A stretch of 9,770 nucleotides of DNA from Bacteroidales bacterium (GTDB lineage: Bacteria > Bacteroidota > Bacteroidia > Bacteroidales > ML635J-15). The number at the start of each line of letters is the position of its first letter. Position 1 is the first letter of the stretch. The translations under genes and the position numbers were made by a program. Shown piece by piece: positions 1 to 6,225 of this stretch. The stretch spans positions 1 to 9,770 of the forward strand of contig JAGOEF010000043.1 of the NCBI GenBank assembly GCA_017997855.1. The letters are read 5' to 3'. The notes beneath the pieces are model-generated. The model was not told where the DNA came from and did no database searches. It was given only the letters and a program-made list of their open reading frames with translations.

Positions 1-1699
1 CACCCGCGTGACCGTTTCATCATTTTATATGGACGAAACCGAAATCAGGAACCTCGATTACCTTGAGTACCTGTACTGGCTGCGCCATGTGTATTCCAGC
101 GACTACAACTACCTGTACCGTCAGGCATTACCCGACACACTGGTATGGAGACAGCGTCTGGCATTCAACGAACCCATGGTGGAACTCTACCTGCGCCACC
201 CGGCATACGAAGAATATCCGGTGGTTGGTGTGAGCTGGGTTCAGGCTTCGAAGTACTGCGACTGGCGTACCGACCGTGTGAATGAAGTTATTCTGGCCCG
301 CGAAGGCATTTTCGATGACTATCTGGCACCCATGGATCAGGCCAAGCATTTTAACCTCGACGCCTATTTATTATATGCTGATGGTCTTACCGATATGCCG
401 GTCGCCATGGATAAAGGTCCCGATGGAAAAGTAGAAAATCTGTATGTTGACCCCACTACCCTGCGCCAGGGTCGTAAAGCACAAAAAGCAAATACCGGTA
501 TGAACCGCCGCTGGGTAACCATCGAAGACGGAATATTCCTGCCCCGCTACCGGCTCCCGACCGAGGCCGAATGGGAATTTGCCGCACTCGCACATATCGG
601 AAACAGTTACAACGAACGTATTTATAACCGCAGGCTGTATCCCTGGAATGGTCATTACATCCGTAACGACAGCCGCAGCAAAGACCGTGGTCAGATTATG
701 GCAAACGCCATGAGGGGACGCGGCGATAATATGGGGGTTGCCGGTGCACTCAACGATAAAGCCGACATCAGCGCTCCCGTTAGAAGCTACTGGCCCAACG
801 AATACGGTCTGTATTGCATGGCTGGTAACGTGAACGAGTGGGTGATGGACGTGTATCGTGATATGACTTTCGAAGACATGAACGAATTCCGCCCTTATCG
901 CGGTAACGTGTATACCGATTACGAAATCGTGATTGACCCGCGCGACGGAACCCTTGAACTCACCCCCGAAGCCGAAAACTATTTCGACTATAGCGGAAAA
1001 ATATTGCGTAAACCCGTTCGCGACGAAGAATGCTTCAACCGCGAAAACTATACTACCTCCGACAACAGGAATTACCTCGACGGAGATCTGGAATCGCTGA
1101 TTCCCTTTGATGCCAACTCACCCAGCTGGACAGGAGCCCCGGGTGTTGACACACTGAAACAAAAAATTAAACCGCCGCTCGACACCATCGACATGGCAAA
1201 ACTGCCTCCGGGAAGTATTCTGTCGCCCAACAACGATTATGTGATTTTACCCAACAAAGTAAAAATCAATCTGGTCGACAACACCTATATATTACCCAGT
1301 GGACACGAAAGACTGGTTACCGGTGAAATCAGAATGCCTGACGGATCGCTGATACTTCCCAATGGGGTTATTCAGCTTGCCGATGGCAGTAAACTGTATC
1401 CTGATGCTGTTTTTGCCAACAAAACCGAGTTCATGTACAAAGACGGTGAATGGGGTAAATATGGTGAATGGGGACGTGGCGAATACGATAAAGACAATCC
1501 GAAAAACAACAAGGGAACCGGTATGACTTCGCTGACTACCGACCGTTCGCGCGTGTTTAAAGGTGGATCGTGGAACGACCGTGCTTACTGGCTTGTGCCC
1601 GGAACCCGCCGTTTCCTCGACGAAAAAATGGCCCGCGCTGACCTTGGCTTTCGTTGTGCCATGGTTCGGGTCGGATCGCCGGTGCAATCGAAAAAATAA
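1..1699 (+). CDS. gldJ: Gliding motility/T9SS lipoprotein GldJ, 3' part (5' end outside window)
   Basis: Lacks its N-terminus, signal peptide and lipobox; the frame is open through the window edge, so the GTG at 8 is probably an internal Val. Residues below count from that codon (563 to the stop). It has the formylglycine-generating-enzyme-like (SUMF1) fold: SSFYMDETE near the start, PVVGVSW at 71-77, YRLPTEAEWEFA at 181-192, GLYCMAGNVNEWV at 267-279, VFKGGSW at 516-522 and DLGFRCAMVR at 545-554. The segment after GGSW has no Cys pair of the kind used by true FGE enzymes, so a structural role is expected, as known for GldJ/GldK. GldJ in Flavobacterium is an outer-membrane lipoprotein needed for gliding and for stability of the GldK-type ring components. 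About 230 residues (roughly 285-515) separate the two conserved C-terminal blocks; the length and this insert favour GldJ over GldK. The neighbouring murF fits the gldJ surroundings I recall in gliding Bacteroidota. Confidence 0.85.
   Translation, partial: TRVTVSSFYMDETEIRNLDYLEYLYWLRHVYSSDYNYLYRQALPDTLVWRQRLAFNEPMVELYLRHPAYEEYPVVGVSWVQASKYCDWRTDRVNEVILAREGIFDDYLAPMDQAKHFNLDAYLLYADGLTDMPVAMDKGPDGKVENLYVDPTTLRQGRKAQKANTGMNRRWVTIEDGIFLPRYRLPTEAEWEFAALAHIGNSYNERIYNRRLYPWNGHYIRNDSRSKDRGQIMANAMRGRGDNMGVAGALNDKADISAPVRSYWPNEYGLYCMAGNVNEWVMDVYRDMTFEDMNEFRPYRGNVYTDYEIVIDPRDGTLELTPEAENYFDYSGKILRKPVRDEECFNRENYTTSDNRNYLDGDLESLIPFDANSPSWTGAPGVDTLKQKIKPPLDTIDMAKLPPGSILSPNNDYVILPNKVKINLVDNTYILPSGHERLVTGEIRMPDGSLILPNGVIQLADGSKLYPDAVFANKTEFMYKDGEWGKYGEWGRGEYDKDNPKNNKGTGMTSLTTDRSRVFKGGSWNDRAYWLVPGTRRFLDEKMARADLGFRCAMVRVGSPVQSKK
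1262..1408 (+). repeat. Three tandem 14-residue repeats inside the gldJ insert
   Basis: Translation gives three consecutive-type units: KINLVDNTYILPSG (residues 419-432), EIRMPDGSLILPNG (440-453) and VIQLADGSKLYPDA (454-467), with 7 residues between the first two. The consensus is x-I-x-[LM]-x-D-[GN]-[ST]-x-[IL]-x-P-x-[GA]. A weaker fourth copy lies just before (around 402-418). Alternating hydrophobic residues with D-G and P-x-G turns suggest stacked beta-hairpins or a short beta-solenoid. The repeat is visible in protein, not as a clean DNA repeat. Confidence 0.65.
1445..1480 (+). repeat. Tandem hexapeptide-coding repeat in gldJ
   Basis: The 11-base word GGTGAATGGGG occurs at 1445-1455 and again at 1463-1473, 18 bases apart. 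It encodes GEWGKY followed directly by GEWGRG (residues 480-491 from the GTG at 8). The unit is in frame and looks like a small tandem duplication at the end of the GldJ insert. Confidence 0.6.
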
Positions 1700-1718
1700 A
1701 ACTCAATTTCAATATTCT

Positions 1719-1745
1719 AAAGCCCCGTTATGGGGCTTTCGTTTT
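1719..1745 (+). terminator. Hairpin terminator of gldJ, touching the murF start codon
   Basis: An 8-bp perfect stem, AAAGCCCC (1719-1726) and GGGGCTTT (1732-1739), with a 5-base loop, is followed by CGTTTT. It lies 19 bases after the gldJ stop. The T-tract is short (interrupted by CG), so termination may be partial. The last T is the base before the murF ATG, so the whole hairpin occupies the murF translation-start leader. Confidence 0.7.
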
Positions 1746-3038
1746 ATGATAAGTACAGAACAGTTATATCAGATTTTTAAAAAGCATCGCAGCATCTGCA
1801 CCGACAGCCGCAGGGTTAGCAAAGACAGTATTTTCTTTGCCCTGAAAGGCGATAACTTCGATGGAAATGCCTATGCCGAAAATGCGCTGCATCTCGGCTG
1901 TGCATACGCAGTGGTTGACGACCCTAAGGTGGTGAGCAGCGATAAATTCCTCTTGGTAAAGGACGCCCTCAAGGCCCTGCAGGATTTAGCCGCTTTTCAC
2001 CGCAGAACCATTAAAATTCCCTTTGTCGCCATCACCGGTACCAATGGCAAAACAACAACCAAAGAACTGGTGTCGTCGGTGCTCGCACAAAAATTCAGGG
2101 TAATTGCCACCAAAGGCAACATGAATAACCACATTGGCGTTCCCCTGACCATTCTTTCGATGAACCATACCACCGATATGGGAATCATCGAAATGGGTGC
2201 CAGCCATCAGGGCGATATTGCAGAACTCTGCGCCATTGCGCAACCCGATTACGGCATTATTACCAATGTGGGTAAAGCACACCTCGAAGGATTTGGCAGC
2301 GAAGAAATCATCCGTAAAACCAAAGGAGAATTATACGATTATCTGAAACAAAACAATGGGGTCGTATTTATCAATGGCGAAAATCCAACGCTAATTTCAA
2401 TGCTAGGCCATTACTCCGGTATTAAATACGGCAACACCGACGACTCGTTTTGCACCGGCAAACTCACTTCGAAAGAAATGTATGTGGGCATCGAATGGCA
2501 ATGTAACGACAACAGCGGTCTGGCAATTTCGAACCTGATCGGCGATTATAATTTCGAAAACATTCTGGCGGCTATTTGTCTGGGCAACTATTTTAATATT
2601 TCGCCGACCATTATCGATAAAACCATTGGCAGCTATACACCCAGCAACAACCGTTCGCAATGGGTCCGCGGACGCAGAAACCACCTGATTCTCGACTTCT
2701 ATAACGCCAACCCCACCAGTATGGCCATCGCCATCGATAATTTCATGCAATACCAAGCGCCCAAGAAATGTCTGATTCTCGGCGATATGCTTGAACTCGG
2801 CAACTGTTCCGAATCGGAACATCAGCAAATTATCAGTATGATAAACCATGTGGATTACGAAGACGTGTTTTTTGTGGGTGAAAATTTTCTGCAGCTTAAA
2901 CGCAACAATCCATTCCTGTTTTTCGAAAACGTAGAAACGCTGAATAAGTACCTCGCCAAGAACCCACCCACCGGTTCGCTCATTCTCGTAAAAGGCTCCA
3001 GAGGTATCAAACTCGAAAAGTGCATTGATTACTTGTAA
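1746..3038 (+). CDS. murF: UDP-N-acetylmuramoyl-tripeptide--D-alanyl-D-alanine ligase MurF
   Basis: MurF is the cytoplasmic ATP-dependent ligase that adds D-Ala-D-Ala to the UDP-MurNAc-tripeptide, the last soluble step in making the peptidoglycan precursor. The 430-residue product has the N-terminal substrate-binding domain with TDSRRV (19-24) and IFFALKGDNFDGN (29-41), the P-loop GTNGKTTTK (98-106), NNHIGVPLTIL (127-137), EMGASHQGDI (149-158), and NVGKAHLEGFGS (174-185). KTKGEL (191-196) contains the likely carbamylated Lys. NNRSQW (301-306) and LILGDMLELG (343-352) belong to the central and C-terminal domains, and the end has VKGSRGIKLE. The ATG at 1746 fits the usual MurF N-terminus; the frame is open further upstream inside gldJ, but that extension is not MurF-like. 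No Shine-Dalgarno is visible, and the leader is filled by the gldJ hairpin. I saw no promoter directly upstream, so expression probably depends on readthrough from gldJ or on a promoter inside gldJ. Confidence 0.95.
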   Translation: MISTEQLYQIFKKHRSICTDSRRVSKDSIFFALKGDNFDGNAYAENALHLGCAYAVVDDPKVVSSDKFLLVKDALKALQDLAAFHRRTIKIPFVAITGTNGKTTTKELVSSVLAQKFRVIATKGNMNNHIGVPLTILSMNHTTDMGIIEMGASHQGDIAELCAIAQPDYGIITNVGKAHLEGFGSEEIIRKTKGELYDYLKQNNGVVFINGENPTLISMLGHYSGIKYGNTDDSFCTGKLTSKEMYVGIEWQCNDNSGLAISNLIGDYNFENILAAICLGNYFNISPTIIDKTIGSYTPSNNRSQWVRGRRNHLILDFYNANPTSMAIAIDNFMQYQAPKKCLILGDMLELGNCSESEHQQIISMINHVDYEDVFFVGENFLQLKRNNPFLFFENVETLNKYLAKNPPTGSLILVKGSRGIKLEKCIDYL

Positions 3039-3102
3039 TTATTAGTTATACGTTGTTAACTATTATTTAAGTTTAGTGCCATTTTTTTAAAAAACATTTA
3101 CT

Positions 3103-3110
3103 TATATTTG
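3103..3110 (+). promoter_or_regulatory. Bacteroidota-type -7 promoter element (TATATTTG)
   Basis: TATATTTG matches the Bacteroidota consensus TAnnTTTG for the primary sigma factor. It lies in the AT-rich 97-base gap after murF, 25 bases before the ATG at 3136, which would give a leader of roughly 20 bases. The -33 TTTG element is not clear; a T-rich stretch at 3082-3088 sits near the right distance. It would drive the PCMD gene, the sorting-domain segment and the barrel gene. Apart from this, the gap holds only a weak AT-rich hairpin. Confidence 0.55.
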
Positions 3111-3135
3111 CTCTAAACATTTAAAACACTATGTA

Positions 3136-3786
3136 ATGAGCCGATTCTTACTTATTACTATTTTTTCGCTTGCATGTTTGTCCACCCAGGCACAAACCAC
3201 ATTACCCAACATGAATTTTGAAGACTGGCAGCAATCAACTTCAATGCAACCTTATTGGATATGTTTGCCAACCACTACCTGGGCAACTGGGAATCCTGCT
3301 GCTACAATAACAGGTGAATATCCAACTTATCGCACTACTGATGCACAAAACGGTTCCTACGCAGCCTGCTTGGAAACACAAGATATTTTTGGTAATGTTG
3401 CGGCTGGAAATCTATTCTCAGGCTGGTTTGAATCAGCATTGTGGGATTCTCAAGCCCATTTTGGGGTTCCATTTACAGGGAAACCTGATGCATTTCAGGG
3501 TTGGTATAAATACGATTCTTTCAGCTACGATGGAACCCCTGATGAATGCGCTATTTATGCAATATTATCAAGGTGGGATGGTTCCCAAAGAGTAGAAATA
3601 GCACGTGCCGAATTATACAATGGTAACGATGTTACCGAATATACATATTTTAATTTACCATTTGTATATGTGAATGCCCTGACTCCTGACACCATTTCAG
3701 TTGTTTTTTCTTCAAGCCGAAACGGGGCTAGTTTTGAGGGTGCCGTGGGCAGCAAACTCTTCATCGATAATATCAATCTGTTTTAA
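3136..3786 (+). CDS. Secreted PCMD-domain protein, cut off from its sorting domain by a TAA
   Basis: The 216-residue product starts with a Sec signal peptide (about residues 1-19, hydrophobic LLITIFSLACL, then TQA before Gln20). The rest resembles the PCMD family (putative carbohydrate metabolism domain, beta-sandwich, Bacteroidota): PNMNFEDW near 24-31, LFSGWFE (93-99), FGVPFTGKPDAFQGWYKY (108-125), an acidic stretch with CAIYAILSRWDGS, and the closing strand KLFIDNINLF at 207-216. It ends right after this strand with TAA at 3784. The same frame then continues, without a shift, into a T9SS type A sorting domain, so the intact form was probably one protein of about 306 residues. As it stands the product should enter the periplasm but lack the T9SS signal. 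Hand-counted GC is about 42%, lower than its neighbours. Start: ATG at 3136, just after an ATGTAA start-stop. The exact substrate or function is unknown. Confidence 0.75.
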   Translation: MSRFLLITIFSLACLSTQAQTTLPNMNFEDWQQSTSMQPYWICLPTTTWATGNPAATITGEYPTYRTTDAQNGSYAACLETQDIFGNVAAGNLFSGWFESALWDSQAHFGVPFTGKPDAFQGWYKYDSFSYDGTPDECAIYAILSRWDGSQRVEIARAELYNGNDVTEYTYFNLPFVYVNALTPDTISVVFSSSRNGASFEGAVGSKLFIDNINLF

Positions 3787-3798
3787 GATTTATCGCCG

Positions 3799-4056
3799 GT
3801 GCAAAACCTGAACATTGGCAACAAGACCGTAGTTTTTGCTTACGACAGTCAGCACCAGACCGTAAATGTGATGCGCAGCACCACGCAAATTGCCACGCTC
3901 GAATTGTTCGACATTACCGGAAAAAAACTGAGAAGCTGGAAGTTGGATAACACCAGTCACGAACTGCCTTGCACAAACATGATACCCGGAGTATATGTAT
4001 GTCGTTATTCGGTTAGCGGCGAAAAACCGGTTGTATCGAAACTCTATATCAACTAA
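3799..4056 (+). CDS. T9SS type A C-terminal sorting domain fragment
   Basis: The segment encodes 85 residues from a GTG at 3799, but the frame is open from 3787 and is the same as that of the PCMD gene before the TAA at 3784. ATLELFDITGKKLRSWKL (residues about 30-47), then MIPGVYVCRYSVSGE and KLYIN at the C-terminus, follow the pattern of the Por secretion (type A) sorting domain, which directs cargo through the outer-membrane T9SS and is then removed by PorU. On its own it has no signal peptide and could not reach the T9SS, so it is best read as the detached C-terminus of the PCMD protein: a nonsense-mutated gene, or one needing readthrough. Its stop overlaps the next ATG (TAATG). Reinitiation at GTG 3799, 12 bases after the TAA, is possible but not shown. 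Confidence 0.7.
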   Translation: MQNLNIGNKTVVFAYDSQHQTVNVMRSTTQIATLELFDITGKKLRSWKLDNTSHELPCTNMIPGVYVCRYSVSGEKPVVSKLYIN

Positions 4057-4808
4057 TGCAAAAAGCCATTGCACTGGTTGCAGCGGTATGTATCGCAGCA
4101 ACACTGTCGGCCCAGTCGGTTTCGATAGGCCCGAAACTCGGTTTCACCATCGGTTCGCCGGTACCCTACAGTTTTATTCCTCCGGGAGCCAAGGGCACAC
4201 CCAAACCGGGGCGTAATGTAGGTTTGTTTTTGAACGCCGAGCTCAACGACCGCTACTCGATTACCTACGAGGTTTGCCTCACCCGCAAGCACACCAGTTT
4301 CGAAACACCACTCGACAGCGTTCCGTATGTTGACCGCATTCAGCATCCCACCCTGCCGCACATCTGGTTCGAAGTTGATACCTGGTTCAATGGAAAAGCC
4401 TACGGTGAATTCGATAACTTTTTTATTGAGCAGTCGCTGACGCACCACATTGCTGTTACCCAGAAGTTGAACGCCAGTGTGGGCATGTATTCGGCCTGGC
4501 TGCAAAAAAGCAAAACCTATGCAGTGGGAGTTGGCCGGGTTGGTTATTCACCCGACACGGTGACTCAGGAACTCGATTATTCGTCGAAAATGCGGGAATG
4601 GGACTATGGGTTGAAAGCCGGAGTGCAATATCAGGCCACCAAGCACATCGATTGCGACCTGAAAATAAGTTATGGTTTTGAATCGGTTTTCAGTGATAGT
4701 TTTACCTTGTTCAACTACAGTGTTCACAACACATTTGTTGAGGTTTCGCTCTACTATAAATTTAAGGTGATGCGCGACATGAAGCAAGCCGAACTGGCAC
4801 TGCGTTAG
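4056..4808 (+). CDS. Outer-membrane beta-barrel protein (porin-like)
   Basis: The 250-residue product has a clear Sec signal peptide (residues 1-20, ending LSAQ) and then many amphipathic strands, such as SVSIGPKLGFTIG, VGLFLNAELNDRYSITYEV, HHIAVTQKLNASVGMYSAWL, WDYGLKAGVQYQA, IDCDLKISYGFESVF and TFVEVSLYYKFKV. This is the pattern of the small outer-membrane barrel families common in Bacteroidota (PorT/OMP_b-brl type). The last strand is followed by about 13 polar residues, so the C-terminus is not the usual aromatic ending. The ATG overlaps the stop of the sorting-domain segment by one base (TAATG), which suggests translational coupling to it. It is not a PorP/SprF protein by its start or length. 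The precise role is unknown; a link to the T9SS is only suggested by the neighbour. Confidence 0.7.
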   Translation: MQKAIALVAAVCIAATLSAQSVSIGPKLGFTIGSPVPYSFIPPGAKGTPKPGRNVGLFLNAELNDRYSITYEVCLTRKHTSFETPLDSVPYVDRIQHPTLPHIWFEVDTWFNGKAYGEFDNFFIEQSLTHHIAVTQKLNASVGMYSAWLQKSKTYAVGVGRVGYSPDTVTQELDYSSKMREWDYGLKAGVQYQATKHIDCDLKISYGFESVFSDSFTLFNYSVHNTFVEVSLYYKFKVMRDMKQAELALR

Positions 4809-4838
4809 TTTTCGATTTACGCTTACAAGAATATACAG

Positions 4839-4866
4839 GCAGCTTGAAAAAGCTGCTTTTTTTTTT
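4839..4866 (+). terminator. Strong rho-independent terminator between convergent genes
   Basis: A 7-bp perfect stem, GCAGCTT (4839-4845) and AAGCTGC (4850-4856), closes a GAAA tetraloop and is followed by ten T residues (4857-4866). It ends the + strand unit 30 bases after the barrel gene stop. The last two T bases belong to the trkA stop codon on the other strand. On the - strand the same hairpin is followed by only a mixed sequence, so it would be weaker there. Confidence 0.9.
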
Positions 4867-6205
4867 AATTGAAATAATTTTCAATTTCGAAAATAGCATC
4901 GGGCAATGCAAAAACCACCACTTTATCGTTGGCTTTCACCTGTGTGGTTCCGCTGGCAATATAGCTTCGGTCGCCGCGCACCACACCTCCGATGATTGCC
5001 CCTTCGGGAAAATCGATTTGTTTCAGAATATCGGTAGTAATGCGTGCACCGGGCTGCACAACAAACTCGAGTACTTCGGCGTCGGAACCTGTAAGGCATT
5101 TAATGGAGGCCACTTCGGCTTTCATGGTAAATGTATAGATGTGGCTGGCAGCGCTCAACTTTTTATTCACGATGGTATCGACTCCCATCTGAGAAGCCAC
5201 TTCGATAAAGTCGAGATTTTCGACCTCGGCGATGGTTTTCTTTACCCCCAGCTTTTTGGCCATGATACACGACAAAATATTCGTTTCGGAATTTCCGGTA
5301 ACAGCCACAAAGGCGTCCATTTCGGAAATACCTTCTTCCACCAGAAAATCGGCATCACGTCCATCGCCGTTTATTATCAATACCTTACTCAGTTCGTTGG
5401 CAAGCGTTTCGCATTTTTCGGCATCGATTTCCACCATTTTAATATTGAGCTGGTTTTGGAGTCTTTTTGCCACCATACGACCAATGCGGCTTCCACCCAG
5501 AATCATAACATTGCCAATATCGAGCTTCTTTTTACCGGCATATTTCAGCAAGGCCTGAATACCGCTTGGGTTGGTAATCACATACACCAGATCATCGGCC
5601 ATCAACACGTCGTTCCCTTTGGGAATGATGGTTTTTTCGTTTCGGGTAATAGCCACAGCCCTGAAATCGGTCGATTTGGTAATGGCATCGGCTTCGCGCA
5701 GTGTTTTCCCGACAATGGGTGCCTTTGCATCGAGCCGAACCACAAACAAAGTCAGCTTGCCACCCGAAAATTCAAAAATCTCGGAGGTACCCGTCTGCTT
5801 TATGAGGCCGATAACTTCTTTGGCGGCAATAAACTCCGGATATATCATACGGTCGATACCCAGACTGAGCAGGTAGGGTTTATTATCGGGGTCGAGATAT
5901 TCCATGCTGTCGAGGCGAGAAATGGTTTTTCGCGCGCCGAGTCGTTTTGCCAGTATCGCAGCGATAGTATTAATTTCTTCGGTGATGGTAACGGCAATAA
6001 ACAAATCGGCATTCTTCACTCCTGCCTCCTGCAAAACACGTATCGAAGTGCAGGATCCACAAATGGTGAGTAAATCCTTGTCTGATTCTATGCTGCGCAA
6101 GCGTTTCTCGTTATTGTCGATTACCACTATATCGTGATCCTCTTTGAGCAGCATTTTGGCCAGATATTTACCTACTTCGCCGGCACCGGCAATAATAATC
6201 TTCAT
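4865..6205 (-). CDS. trkA: Trk potassium uptake NAD-binding protein TrkA
   Basis: TrkA is the cytoplasmic, NAD(H)-binding regulatory subunit that gates the TrkH/TrkG-type potassium channel. The 446-residue product has the usual doubled RCK layout. The first Rossmann half carries GAGEVG at 7-12 with an acidic D30 at the end of strand 2, and is followed by an RCK_C domain (about 140-220). The second Rossmann half carries GGSRIG at 237-242 with VEID at 258-261, then a second RCK_C domain (about 365-440). Length is normal for the family. It is the last gene of the - strand operon, 20 bases after comEC. No trkH is in the window, so the channel partner must be encoded beyond it or elsewhere. The gene converges on the barrel gene. 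Confidence 0.93.
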   Translation of the reverse strand: MKIIIAGAGEVGKYLAKMLLKEDHDIVVIDNNEKRLRSIESDKDLLTICGSCTSIRVLQEAGVKNADLFIAVTITEEINTIAAILAKRLGARKTISRLDSMEYLDPDNKPYLLSLGIDRMIYPEFIAAKEVIGLIKQTGTSEIFEFSGGKLTLFVVRLDAKAPIVGKTLREADAITKSTDFRAVAITRNEKTIIPKGNDVLMADDLVYVITNPSGIQALLKYAGKKKLDIGNVMILGGSRIGRMVAKRLQNQLNIKMVEIDAEKCETLANELSKVLIINGDGRDADFLVEEGISEMDAFVAVTGNSETNILSCIMAKKLGVKKTIAEVENLDFIEVASQMGVDTIVNKKLSAASHIYTFTMKAEVASIKCLTGSDAEVLEFVVQPGARITTDILKQIDFPEGAIIGGVVRGDRSYIASGTTQVKANDKVVVFALPDAIFEIENYFN

Positions 6206-6225
6206 GCAATTAATTTTGTGTAAAG

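Noticed and set aside
1563..1745. Upstream extension of the murF frame
   Set aside because: It overlaps the end of gldJ and the terminator, and its translation is unlike MurF. The family N-terminus fits the ATG at 1746.
3043..3062. Inverted repeat TAGTTA/TAACTA after murF as a terminator
   Set aside because: It has only 6 AT-rich pairs, an 8-base loop and no T-tract of note; too weak to call.
4844..6073. A 409-codon + strand open frame with a signal-peptide-like start, opposite trkA
   Set aside because: Its translation is rich in His, Phe and Cys and matches no family, it begins inside the terminator hairpin, and the - strand frame is a full TrkA with all motifs. It is a shadow frame.
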